Of a stretch of DNA of 23,540 nucleotides, positions 8,114-15,717 are shown piece by piece (within the stretch, counting starts at the first letter, position 1; every line of letters begins with the position of its first letter). The position numbers and the translations under genes are program-made. Under the pieces are notes generated by a model. It was given only the letters and a program-made list of their open reading frames with translations. It ran no database searches and was not told where the DNA came from. The DNA lies in contig CAZIKB010000106.1 in the NCBI GenBank assembly GCA_964539665.1, positions 1-23,540 of the forward strand, given 5' to 3'. The DNA comes from CAZIKB01 sp964539665. GTDB taxonomy: Bacteria; Zhuqueibacterota; Zhuqueibacteria; Oceanimicrobiales; Oceanimicrobiaceae.

Positions 8114-10030
8114 TTATTTTTTGGTTTTCTCATCATCAACCACTTCAAAATCAGCTTCTTCGACCTTTTCGTCTTTGGCCTCTTGCTCGGGTTTTGCTTC
8201 ACCTTGTGCACCGTCAGCGCTTTCCTGGGCGCCAGGCTGCTGATACATTTTACTGGCCAATTCGTTCCAAACCAGAGTCAATGCCTCTGTTGATGACTTA
8301 ATTTCATCGACATTGTCCGACTTGAGTGCTTCTTTCACCCGTCCAACAGCGGCTTCCAACTTTGATTTTTCCTCGGCATTTAGTTTATCGCCCATTTCCT
8401 TAATATTCTTTTCAGTTTGATAAACCATCTGATCTGCCTGATTGCGTGCATCAACCATCTCACGCTGTTTCTTGTCTTCCGCAGCGTGAGATTTTGCTTC
8501 GTGAACCATTTTTTCTATTTCATCTTTATTCAAACCAGTGGAGGCTTCGATACGAATTTTTTGCTCTTTGTTGGTTGCTTTATCTTTCGCAGATACATTA
8601 AGTATTCCATTAGCATCTAAATCAAAAGTTACTTCGACCTGCGGCATACCTCGCGGAGCAGGTGGAAGGCCATCCAGGATGAATCGACCCAAAGTACGAT
8701 TATGCACAGCCATTTCCCGCTCACCCTGCAAAACATGGATTTCAACGGATACTTGATTATCCGCAGCCGTCGAAAAGATTTCTGATTTTTGCGTTGGGAT
8801 TGTAGTGTTTTTTTCAATTAATTTTGTTGCTACACCGCCTAAAGTCTCAATGCCTAAGGACAGTGGCGTAACATCTAACAAAAGCACATCTTTCACATCA
8901 CCAGTAAGAACTCCACCCTGAATAGCTGCGCCAATAGCAACAACTTCATCTGGGTTGACACCCTTGTGAGGTTCTTTGCCGAACAGCTCTTTGACTAATT
9001 GCTGAACTTTTGGCATTCTGGTAGAACCACCGACCAGTACAACCTCATCGATTTGACTGGGATCCAATCCTGAATCTCTGATGGCAGTTTTACACGGTTC
9101 TAAAGTACGCTGAAATAGATCATCACAAATCTGCTCAAATTTAGAACGGGTCAAAGTCAGGTTCAAATGTTTAGGACCTGAATCCGTCGCAGTAATAAAA
9201 GGTAAATTAATTTCTGTTTGGGTTACTGTAGAAAGTTCGCATTTAGCTTTTTCTCCGGCCTCTTTCAAACGCTGTAAAGCCATTGGATCTTTAGACAAAT
9301 CGACTCCTTCCTGCTTTTTGAATTCTTCTACAATCCAATCTATAATGCGTTTATCAAAATCATCCCCCCCGAGATGGGTGTCACCATTGGTTGCCTTAAC
9401 TTCAAAAACACCATCCCCAATTTCTAAAATAGAAATATCAAAAGTGCCGCCGCCTAAATCATAAACCGCAATCTTTTCTTCACTTTTTTTATCTAAACCA
9501 TACGCCAAAGAAGCAGCCGTTGGTTCGTTAATAATTCGTTTTACATCCAAACCAGCAATTTCACCTGCTTCTTTGGTTGCCTGTCTCTGGCTATCATTAA
9601 AATATGCGGGAACAGTAACTACCGCCGCGGTTACTTTTTGACCCAAATAGTCTTCTGCTGTCTGTTTCATTTTTTGCAGAATCATCGCAGAAATTTCTTG
9701 TGGTGAATACTCTTTATCTTCAATTTCAACTTTGGCGACATCATTAGCGCCTTTTATGACTTTATATGGAACTTCCTCTATTTCATTTCCGACTTCTCCA
9801 AATCGCCTGCCGACGAATCGTTTAATCGAAAATATTGTATTCTGAGGATTGGTTATGGATTGACGCTTCGCAACCTGCCCCACCAATCTTTCTCCATTTT
9901 TTGAAAAGGCAACCATAGATGGAGTGGTTCTCGTACCCTCAGAGTTTGGTATTACTACCGGGTCACCGCCTTCCATAACTGCCACGCAAGAATTTGTAGT
10001 ACCTAAATCGATACCAATAATTTTACTCAT
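8114..10030 (-). CDS. dnaK: Chaperone DnaK (Hsp70)
   Basis: A full-length 638-residue Hsp70. Signature motifs: IGIDLGTTNSCVAVMEGG at the N-terminus, IINEPTAASLAYGLDKK, VYDLGGGTFDISILEIG, VVLVGGSTRMPKVQQLV, then the substrate-binding domain opening with DVTPLSLGIETLGG. The C-terminus ends in an acidic tail (EEADFEVVDDEKTKK), the usual EEVD-like end of bacterial DnaK. It is an ATP-driven chaperone that folds client proteins with DnaJ and GrpE. DnaJ is encoded in the window, but GrpE and HrcA are not. The Shine-Dalgarno GGAGG is 7 bases before the ATG. The 257-bp upstream region carries two promoter-type signals and a palindrome, listed separately. Confidence 0.99.
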   Translation of the reverse strand: MSKIIGIDLGTTNSCVAVMEGGDPVVIPNSEGTRTTPSMVAFSKNGERLVGQVAKRQSITNPQNTIFSIKRFVGRRFGEVGNEIEEVPYKVIKGANDVAKVEIEDKEYSPQEISAMILQKMKQTAEDYLGQKVTAAVVTVPAYFNDSQRQATKEAGEIAGLDVKRIINEPTAASLAYGLDKKSEEKIAVYDLGGGTFDISILEIGDGVFEVKATNGDTHLGGDDFDKRIIDWIVEEFKKQEGVDLSKDPMALQRLKEAGEKAKCELSTVTQTEINLPFITATDSGPKHLNLTLTRSKFEQICDDLFQRTLEPCKTAIRDSGLDPSQIDEVVLVGGSTRMPKVQQLVKELFGKEPHKGVNPDEVVAIGAAIQGGVLTGDVKDVLLLDVTPLSLGIETLGGVATKLIEKNTTIPTQKSEIFSTAADNQVSVEIHVLQGEREMAVHNRTLGRFILDGLPPAPRGMPQVEVTFDLDANGILNVSAKDKATNKEQKIRIEASTGLNKDEIEKMVHEAKSHAAEDKKQREMVDARNQADQMVYQTEKNIKEMGDKLNAEEKSKLEAAVGRVKEALKSDNVDEIKSSTEALTLVWNELASKMYQQPGAQESADGAQGEAKPEQEAKDEKVEEADFEVVDDEKTKK

Positions 10031-10131
10031 AACAAAACCTCCATTCGGTTCAAATTTTCAATATTTTTTTTGATTGGCATTGAGTACATATTATTTGCCA
10101 CTTTTAGATCTATTAAATTTATGCTGCTTTT

Positions 10132-10147
10132 TGCAAACACTATGCCA
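10132..10147 (-). promoter_or_regulatory. Sigma54-type (-24/-12) promoter element before dnaK
   Basis: On the minus strand TGGCAT-AGTGT-TTGCA matches the sigma54 consensus TGGCAC-N5-TTGCW at 10 of 11 positions, with the invariant GG and GC at the correct spacing. A start about 12 bases after the GC would give a leader of roughly 90 bases. A copy with the same outer bases lies before dnaJ (13502-13517). A weaker third copy (13 of 16 bases like the dnaJ element, lacking the GC) lies at 10085-10100. The alternative is a shared operator rather than a promoter. Confidence 0.55.
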
Positions 10148-10198
10148 TATTAAAATCGATTACTACTACAGTAGAAATATACTATTGTAATTAATGAA

Positions 10199-10227
10199 AT
10201 TATGACCCTCTAATGAAATCTTGTCAA
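10199..10227 (-). promoter_or_regulatory. Sigma70-type promoter of dnaK
   Basis: On the minus strand a perfect TTGACA (10222-10227) and CATAAT (10199-10204) are separated by exactly 17 bp. It lies about 170 bp upstream of the dnaK start, between fmdB and dnaK. The -35 box sits within the palindrome 10221-10235, so binding of a repressor there would block it. Confidence 0.7.
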
Positions 10228-10235
10228 CTTGACAA
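10221..10235. promoter_or_regulatory. Palindromic operator candidate over the dnaK -35 box
   Basis: TTGTCAA-C-TTGACAA is a perfect 7-bp inverted repeat about one central base, and it contains the -35 hexamer of the sigma70-type promoter. It is not CIRCE (TTAGCACTC-N9-GAGTGCTAA), so HrcA is not the obvious regulator. The sequence is consistent with a dimeric repressor site; no regulator gene is visible in the window. Confidence 0.5.
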
Positions 10236-10287
10236 AAACAATAAAAATTAAATAAATCTGTCACTGTGTCATATATTATATGTAAAA

Positions 10288-10575
10288 TTAAGCCTCCTTT
10301 TTATCGGATGATTCCTTTGTGGGTTTATTCTCAGCTTTTTCAGTTTTCTTGGTTTTATTAACTCCGGTTGACTTCTTCTCAGGATTATTGTTTGAATTCT
10401 TGTAGTCAGTGCTGTAAAATCCAGAACCTTTAAAAATTAAACCATTTCCCGGCCCAATTAACCTTTGCAGGGGACCGCTACATTTCGGACATTGTTCAAG
10501 CGACTCAGCGGTCATGCTATGAAATTCTTCGAATTTATAATTACATTCGCCACAAAGATAATCATACGTTGGCAT
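10288..10575 (-). CDS. FmdB-family zinc-ribbon protein
   Basis: A 95-residue protein opening with MPTYDYLCGECNYKFEEFHS. It has a four-cysteine zinc ribbon, C8-x2-C11 and C29-x2-C32, and the FmdB-type segment GNGLIFKGSGFYSTDY that closes the domain near residue 58. The remaining 35 residues are Lys/Glu-rich and disordered. FmdB proteins are widespread and were named as putative regulators, but their molecular function is not settled. GGAAAG precedes the ATG. It lies between the HtrA protease and dnaK, about 80 bp after the protease stop. An 8-bp hairpin (ATTTATAC/GTATAAAT, 10639-10659) without a T-run overlaps the protease stop. Confidence 0.93.
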   Translation of the reverse strand: MPTYDYLCGECNYKFEEFHSMTAESLEQCPKCSGPLQRLIGPGNGLIFKGSGFYSTDYKNSNNNPEKKSTGVNKTKKTEKAENKPTKESSDKKEA

Positions 10576-10658
10576 ACTTTCTTTCCTTTCACTATTCCAA
10601 AATAGAAACAGACAATTTTTACAATATCAAATGACGCTATTTATACACAAGGTATAAA

Positions 10659-12173
10659 TTATTTAAGCGCCCGTATAGCAACAAAAAAGTTTCTGTTATC
10701 GCGCCGAATCTGAAATAACAAAACATCACTTTCAGGTTTGTTTAAAATAGACTCAATCTTTCTAGCCGATGTAACTTTCTGTCGATTTATTTCTTTAATT
10801 AAATCCCCGGTACGAATTCCTTTATCTTCAGCTACGCTTCCTTGCTGTACTCCAGACACCAGCACGCCTTCTTCACCTTCAAAACCATACCTTTCTGATA
10901 AACGATCTGTAAGGTCAGTCAATTCTAAACCAAGTTTGCTCAAGACACTGCTTCTTTCTGAAGTGGATGCTCTTGGTGTATCGGATGCAGCTCTCTCTTC
11001 CAAATTAACATTTAAAAATTTAGTTTTACCATCGCGGACTATTTTCAATTCTATTTTAGCCCCGGGACGATACGAAGCAATTAAATTAGTTAACATATCT
11101 GAATCTTCTATTTTTTTACCATCCACCGCAATGATCACATCTCCTGCTTTAAGACCTGCTCTATCTGCCGGCGTTCCATTCACTACATCATTCACCAGGG
11201 CTCCCTTATTGTCATCTAATTTTAACGCCTCGCTCATTTCATCATCAGGTGTACTAATCAGTACCCCAAGATAACCACGTTCCACTTTGCCGTGAGCAAT
11301 TAAATCATCCATAACTCGCTTGGCAAAATTGATAGGAATGGCAAATCCAATTCCGATATTACCACCAGTATTTCCAGAAAGAATCGCCGTGTTAATGCCA
11401 ATAAGCTCCCCTTTAATATTAACTAAAGCCCCCCCACTATTTCCAGGATTAATTGCAGCATCTGTTTGAATGAAATCCTGATAATATAATTCACCACTCA
11501 AGTTTAAATTAGATCTCCCCTTAGCACTGATGATTCCCGAGGTAACCGTGTGTTGCAATCTAAGATCGAAAGGGCTGCCGATAGCCAACACCCATTCACC
11601 AACTTCTAATTTATCTGAATCACCAATTATAGCATAAGGAAGTTTTTGCATATCGATTTTAATTACAGCAATATCGGTTGCCGGATCAGTACCAACAATA
11701 CTTGCTTTAATCTCTTTTTTATCAATTACAACATTTATTTCATCTGCGTCTTTAACAACATGATAGTTGGTTATAATATAACCCTCTGCAGAGATTATGA
11801 CCCCAGATCCCAATCCATGTTGGCGATATTCCTGCTCTCCGTTACCGGGCATTTGAAAAAACCGCTTGAAAAAGTCATCATTATGAAAAAAATTAGCAAA
11901 AGGATTTCTAACCTTGACAACTTTTTCACTCGTAATTGAAACTACTGTTGGGGTTACACTTTTCGCAATTGCCACAAAAGCACGACTTGTGTTTTCCAAA
12001 TCTGATTGGACAGCAGGAATGGATTGGTGTAATACAGGCTCAACCCCACTGGGTTTATTTTCCGCTAACCCTGCTTGTGTCCAGTTTAGATTTGATGCAA
12101 TGACTAAACCTATAACTATGCCAATAAAAACAGACAGACCTAATACAAATATTTTTTTATTATTATGTTTCAT
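10659..12173 (-). CDS. HtrA/Do-type serine protease with two PDZ domains
   Basis: A 504-residue DegP/DegQ-family periplasmic protease. A membrane anchor or uncleaved signal covers residues 8-26. The protease domain (about 65-290) has the full triad: H138 in TNYHVV, D167 in PATDIAVIK and S246 in INPGNSGG. Two PDZ domains follow (about 300-392, with YLGV and GDVIIAVDG; and about 412-500, with GDLIKEINR). The family degrades or refolds misfolded envelope proteins. The N-terminal anchor (IGLVIASNLNWT) resembles that of the second HtrA protein at 13833-15332. GGAGG lies 6 bases before the ATG. A perfect palindrome lies 44 bp upstream of the ATG. Confidence 0.97.
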   Translation of the reverse strand: MKHNNKKIFVLGLSVFIGIVIGLVIASNLNWTQAGLAENKPSGVEPVLHQSIPAVQSDLENTSRAFVAIAKSVTPTVVSITSEKVVKVRNPFANFFHNDDFFKRFFQMPGNGEQEYRQHGLGSGVIISAEGYIITNYHVVKDADEINVVIDKKEIKASIVGTDPATDIAVIKIDMQKLPYAIIGDSDKLEVGEWVLAIGSPFDLRLQHTVTSGIISAKGRSNLNLSGELYYQDFIQTDAAINPGNSGGALVNIKGELIGINTAILSGNTGGNIGIGFAIPINFAKRVMDDLIAHGKVERGYLGVLISTPDDEMSEALKLDDNKGALVNDVVNGTPADRAGLKAGDVIIAVDGKKIEDSDMLTNLIASYRPGAKIELKIVRDGKTKFLNVNLEERAASDTPRASTSERSSVLSKLGLELTDLTDRLSERYGFEGEEGVLVSGVQQGSVAEDKGIRTGDLIKEINRQKVTSARKIESILNKPESDVLLFQIRRDNRNFFVAIRALK

Positions 12174-12216
12174 TATGTACCTCCAAGTACGAACTAAATT
12201 GAAAAAAATTCAATGT

Positions 12217-12234
12217 ATTCAAACCTGTTTGAAT
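12217..12234. promoter_or_regulatory. Palindromic operator candidate upstream of the HtrA gene
   Basis: ATTCAAAC-CT-GTTTGAAT is a perfect 8-bp inverted repeat with a 2-bp centre, 44 bp before the start codon. A second, shorter hairpin (ATTGAA/TTCAAT, 12198-12214) lies between it and the Shine-Dalgarno. The compact symmetry is more typical of a protein-binding site than of an RNA terminator. The 170-bp region also holds an imperfect hairpin without T-run (12299-12319) after dnaJ; no strong sigma70 promoter was found. Confidence 0.4.
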
Positions 12235-12343
12235 CTAAGAAGTTCCATAATATATAATCTTGATTCTATACTGGCTCTGCAAAGCCCCAGGTCAAATTAC
12301 CATCACCAGTAGTTATGGTTAAGTTTATTCATTAACAATTTGT

Positions 12344-13429
12344 CTAAGTAACTTTAATATTAACATACTGGTCACCAGAACATTGTTTATTTTTAACACC
12401 CATTCCTTTTAATCGGAAAGTTTTATCAACTTTGGTGTTAGCGGGTATCTTAAGCTCGATTGTATTATCATAAATCGTTTTCACTCTTGCTTTCGTACCT
12501 TTCAAGGCTCTTTTTTTATCAATTGGTACTTCACAATAGATATCGTTTCCTTTGTTCCAGAAAAATCTATGTTTACCAACTCGTAAAGTAATAATCAAAT
12601 CACCTGAAGGGACTCCTTCCCCACCTGGTTCACCTTGACCGGTTAATCGTAATTTATTACCACTTTCTGAACCCGAAGAGATATTAAGGGAATATTTTTT
12701 TTGTGCTTTCACGCGACCTGTTCCACCACAATTAAGACAGGGATCTTGTATTAATTGACCCTTACCCAAACATTTGGGACATGGACGATTTACAGCAAAA
12801 GCTCCTTGCACTCGTGAAACCATTCCTGAGCCGCGACAATCCGTACAAATGCTTGGCTTGCCTGCAGATTTCACACCTGTCCCTTTACAGCTTGAGCATA
12901 CATCTTCTTGCTCTAATGAGAAGTTCGCTTTACCGCCTAAAACTGCAGTTTCAAACGGAATTTCTAAATTGACGTGGACATCCTTGCCTCTCTGTACACG
13001 ATAATTCTGTTGACCGTATCCGTTATCTCTTTCGAAAATCTGACTAAAAAGATCGCCAAGACCACCGAAGCTAAAAAAATCGTCGCCTTTAAATGAGCCT
13101 TGTTTATGTGACCTCCGTTGACCAGGTCCCTGACTCCCTCCAAAAAAATCACTTAAATCAAAATTTACGCCGTGGGAGGAAAAACCTCCTCCGCTGCCTG
13201 GACCACCAAATCCATATTTGCGCATTTGGTCGTATTGTTGCTTTTTCTTCGGTTCACTTAAGATGCTGTAGGCCTCAGATATTTCCTTGAACTTCTTTTC
13301 CGCTTGCTTATCACCAGGATGGGTATCAGGATGATTTTCTTTAGCCAGCTTTCGATACGCTTTTTTTATCGTATCTGATTTGGCATTCTCATCTACCCCC
13401 AGGATATCATAATAATTTCTTTTCGCCAT
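12344..13429 (-). CDS. dnaJ: Chaperone DnaJ (Hsp40), short C-terminus
   Basis: A 361-residue class A J-protein. The J domain (about 5-70) contains H33-P34-D35, the DnaK-stimulating loop. A Gly/Phe-rich linker follows (73-138). The zinc domain has all four CxxCxGxG motifs, starting at C178, C195, C217 and C231. The substrate-binding C-terminal domains follow (about 240-361). The protein stops at GDQYVNIKVT, where E. coli DnaJ goes on for roughly 45 residues including the dimerisation region. No other frame downstream restores it. There is no obvious Shine-Dalgarno before the ATG. A sigma54-type element lies 73 bp upstream. Cofactor of the DnaK encoded downstream. Confidence 0.97.
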   Translation of the reverse strand: MAKRNYYDILGVDENAKSDTIKKAYRKLAKENHPDTHPGDKQAEKKFKEISEAYSILSEPKKKQQYDQMRKYGFGGPGSGGGFSSHGVNFDLSDFFGGSQGPGQRRSHKQGSFKGDDFFSFGGLGDLFSQIFERDNGYGQQNYRVQRGKDVHVNLEIPFETAVLGGKANFSLEQEDVCSSCKGTGVKSAGKPSICTDCRGSGMVSRVQGAFAVNRPCPKCLGKGQLIQDPCLNCGGTGRVKAQKKYSLNISSGSESGNKLRLTGQGEPGGEGVPSGDLIITLRVGKHRFFWNKGNDIYCEVPIDKKRALKGTKARVKTIYDNTIELKIPANTKVDKTFRLKGMGVKNKQCSGDQYVNIKVT

Positions 13430-13832
13430 AAACAGATTCGTTTATATTTAGTAAATTATAGCTATGACAAATAGGCAAAATTTGTTCAACCCGTTTATTT
13501 ATGCAAATTATATGCCACTATTTTAATTAAATTTAATTATCAATTTATCAAATAGTTAGGACAATTTAATTATCAGATAAACCTTTGGCTAATTTGTCAA
13601 AGTAGAATTACTGCCTGACATAAAGTCACGCCTATTCCGGTATAAATAAAGCCGGGTACAACTCTGCTTGAATAATATGATATTGACGCGATATACCCCG
13701 ATGAAATTAACCAAGAATTCTGATTGATACCTAGCGCGATGCAGCCGCACCTAATAACACAGTTTATTTCATTTTTCTGATATTTCAGGAGGGAATAAAT
13801 CAAGAAGTCATTATCTGCACTGTCATTAAGAT
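13430..13832. other. 403-bp intergenic region upstream of dnaJ
   Basis: The dnaJ-proximal half is very AT-rich and carries the sigma54-type element. The HtrA-proximal half (about 13600-13800) is less AT-rich. It has an open frame of 68 codons on the minus strand that starts with TTG, has no Shine-Dalgarno and no recognisable motif, so I do not call it a gene. No terminator was seen after the HtrA stop at 13833. Confidence 0.6.
13502..13517 (-). promoter_or_regulatory. Sigma54-type (-24/-12) promoter element before dnaJ
   Basis: On the minus strand TGGCAT-ATAAT-TTGCA has the invariant GG and GC of a sigma54 promoter at correct spacing, one mismatch from TGGCAC-N5-TTGCW. It is identical to the dnaK element at 13 of 16 positions, differing only inside the spacer. 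Transcription from it would start near 13491 and give a leader of about 60 bases. No better sigma70 promoter is evident for dnaJ. Confidence 0.55.
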
Positions 13833-15332
13833 TTACTGGGAATCCACAAAAAAGTGAAATTTTTCCTTGGATCTGATAATTGTAAATAGTGCAACAGTCC
13901 CACTTTCAAGTTGAGAGATTACTGTTTGAAAATCGCTTTTATTATTAATCGAAATATCATCGATTTCAATTATAATATCCCCTTTTCGAATACCAGCTTC
14001 TTCAGCAGGACTCCACTTTTCAACTTTAGCGACATAGGCTCCTTGTTTTCCGGTATAATCCAGCTCAACCGCCTTTTCACGTGTTAAATCCTCGCAGCTT
14101 ATCCCCAATTCACTAAATTCTTTTCGTTCATTGTTATTATTAATTTCAATGCCTGGAGTTTCTCTTAGACCTAATGTAACATCAATATTGATTTCCCGAC
14201 CTTTCCTTAGCAAAGCAAGTGCTATTGTATCACCTGGATTTTTTTTTGCAATAATTGCCTGCACCTGATTACTTTTCATTATTTCTTCTTCTTCTATCAT
14301 CAAAATTACATCTTTGTCTTTAAGACCGGCTCGTTCAGCAGGGCTATCTTTTAATACTCTATCCACAAAAACACCAGATGGTCGATTCAAAGACAGAGCC
14401 CGAGCTATTTTTTCATCAATATTTTGCATTGCGATGCCTAAAAATCCCCTTTCAACTCGACCTTTATGGATCAAGTCTGACATAATTTTTTTTGCCAGAT
14501 TTATTGGAATTGCGAATCCAAATCCCGCATTGTAGCCAGTTTCAGTTGCTATTGCGGTATTTACCCCAATAACTTCACCTCGCAAATTAACTAATGCACC
14601 GCCGCTATTCCCTGGATTTATTGCTGCATCTGTTTGAAGAAAACTTTCGACACTAAAAGTATCTCTAATAATATCAATTTCCCGATCTTTTGCACTAATA
14701 ATTCCTGCTGTTACAGTTGATCTCAATTCTAATGGATTGCCAATAGCCAAAATCCATTCACCCACTTTACTTTGATCTGAGTCTCCTAAATTAGCAACCG
14801 GTAAATTGTCAGCTTCAATTTTGATGACCGCAACTTCCGTCAACGGATCCAAACCAATGATCTCGGCATTAAATTCCCGATTGTCGTAGAGAATGGCTTT
14901 CAATTTTTCAGATTTATCCACTACATGCACATTAGTTAAAATAAATCCTTCTTTGGATACGATTATACCTGAACCTGAACCACGTTGCTGAAATTCGTTC
15001 GGAATTCGATATCTAAAATAGTCTTTTAATTCCTCTCGATTATGAAATCGTTCCATCTCCGAGGCACTAACTAATCGGGTACTCTGAATTGTAACCACAG
15101 TCGGGATAACCATTTCTGAGATGTACACAAAAGCATCGCTTGTATTTTGGAGTTGGAGGAGTTCTTTCGGAGGGGATTTTTGCGATCCTAAAGTAATGTT
15201 TGGATTAGGTTTATATGTTATCGAACTTTCAGATTTTTTCGTAAAATTTAAACTCGACGCAATAATTAATCCTAACAATGTACCAATAAATAACACTAAC
15301 CCCCCATAAGCCAGGGAATTTATCCTTCGCAT
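13833..15332 (-). CDS. HtrA/Do-type protease paralogue with Asp-to-Glu triad change
   Basis: A 499-residue HtrA-family protein with an N-terminal membrane anchor (about 8-27), a trypsin-like domain (about 70-290) and two PDZ domains (about 297-392 and 405-497). H136 in TNVHVV and S243 in NPGNSGG are present. The position of the catalytic Asp reads PLTEVAVIK, with E166 encoded by GAA, where the neighbouring paralogue has PATDIAVIK. The protein may thus be a weak protease, a chaperone-like or regulatory form, or retain activity through Glu. It follows a 68-residue membrane protein gene by 25 bp, with AAGGGA as Shine-Dalgarno. It shares the anchor motif GLIIASSLNFT with the paralogue at 10659-12173. 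Confidence 0.95.
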   Translation of the reverse strand: MRRINSLAYGGLVLFIGTLLGLIIASSLNFTKKSESSITYKPNPNITLGSQKSPPKELLQLQNTSDAFVYISEMVIPTVVTIQSTRLVSASEMERFHNREELKDYFRYRIPNEFQQRGSGSGIIVSKEGFILTNVHVVDKSEKLKAILYDNREFNAEIIGLDPLTEVAVIKIEADNLPVANLGDSDQSKVGEWILAIGNPLELRSTVTAGIISAKDREIDIIRDTFSVESFLQTDAAINPGNSGGALVNLRGEVIGVNTAIATETGYNAGFGFAIPINLAKKIMSDLIHKGRVERGFLGIAMQNIDEKIARALSLNRPSGVFVDRVLKDSPAERAGLKDKDVILMIEEEEIMKSNQVQAIIAKKNPGDTIALALLRKGREINIDVTLGLRETPGIEINNNNERKEFSELGISCEDLTREKAVELDYTGKQGAYVAKVEKWSPAEEAGIRKGDIIIEIDDISINNKSDFQTVISQLESGTVALFTIIRSKEKFHFFVDSQ

Positions 15333-15357
15333 TATCTGTTCCCTTTATATTTAATCA

Positions 15358-15564
15358 TTATATTTTTATGGTTCGGCGAATTTTATTAAATAAATTTTCG
15401 CCTTGTCGGGGAAAGAGTAAAAAGAAACCTAAAAATAAAAGCGCTACTCCCGGTATAATTGGTAAAAAGAGACCCAGAATGCCAACAGCAATTATGGCAG
15501 GAATTAACTTCTTTTTATGTTTCTGAAATTCTTTAATTTCATCTGTTAATGTTTTGTTCGACAT
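15358..15564 (-). CDS. Small membrane protein, PGPGW/DUF454-like
   Basis: A 68-residue protein with a charged N-terminus (TDEIKEFQKHKKK), a hydrophobic stretch from about residue 19 to 51 broken by LPIIPG, and a basic C-terminus (FNKIRRTIKI). This pattern suggests a helical hairpin of two short membrane segments with both ends in the cytoplasm. The turn motif IIPGVALLFLGFFLL recalls the PGPGW and DUF454 small membrane families, but the match is loose and no function is known. It lies 25 bp before the HtrA paralogue and is probably cotranscribed with it. Confidence 0.65.
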   Translation of the reverse strand: MSNKTLTDEIKEFQKHKKKLIPAIIAVGILGLFLPIIPGVALLFLGFFLLFPRQGENLFNKIRRTIKI

Positions 15565-15581
15565 TAAAAATTGCTCATGTT

Positions 15582-15611
15582 ATAATATATCGTTAAAAAA
15601 CGCTCATGCAA
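15582..15611 (-). promoter_or_regulatory. Candidate promoter for the small membrane protein and HtrA paralogue
   Basis: On the minus strand TTGCAT (15606-15611) is followed after 18 bp by TATTAT (15582-15587); an overlapping TATATT gives a 16-bp spacer. The -10 box lies 17 bp before the start codon, so the leader would be very short. The flanking sequence up to the STAS gene end (15718) is AT-rich with no other feature. Confidence 0.35.
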
Positions 15612-15717
15612 TAGCAATGTAAACTTAAGATCTCTGAATTGCTTTGATATTGCGACCAAATCATGAATTGTAATAGTTATAAACGAATATTTCTTATAAA
15701 AAGTTTTAAATTAAATA

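Noticed and set aside
8101..8116. An ATTA tandem repeat at the dnaK stop
   Set aside because: Four short repeats in AT-rich DNA have no evident function; likely simple-sequence drift.
8417..8817. Several open frames opposite or out of phase inside dnaK and other genes
   Set aside because: They are shadows of strongly conserved coding sequence, with no motifs or initiation signals of their own.
10031..10287. A CIRCE (HrcA) element upstream of dnaK
   Set aside because: I found no TTAGCACTC-N9-GAGTGCTAA or close relative; the palindrome present is different.
13597..13803. A 68-codon open frame on the minus strand between the second HtrA gene and dnaJ
   Set aside because: It begins with TTG, has no Shine-Dalgarno and no internal ATG, shows no motif, and its composition gives no clear coding signal.
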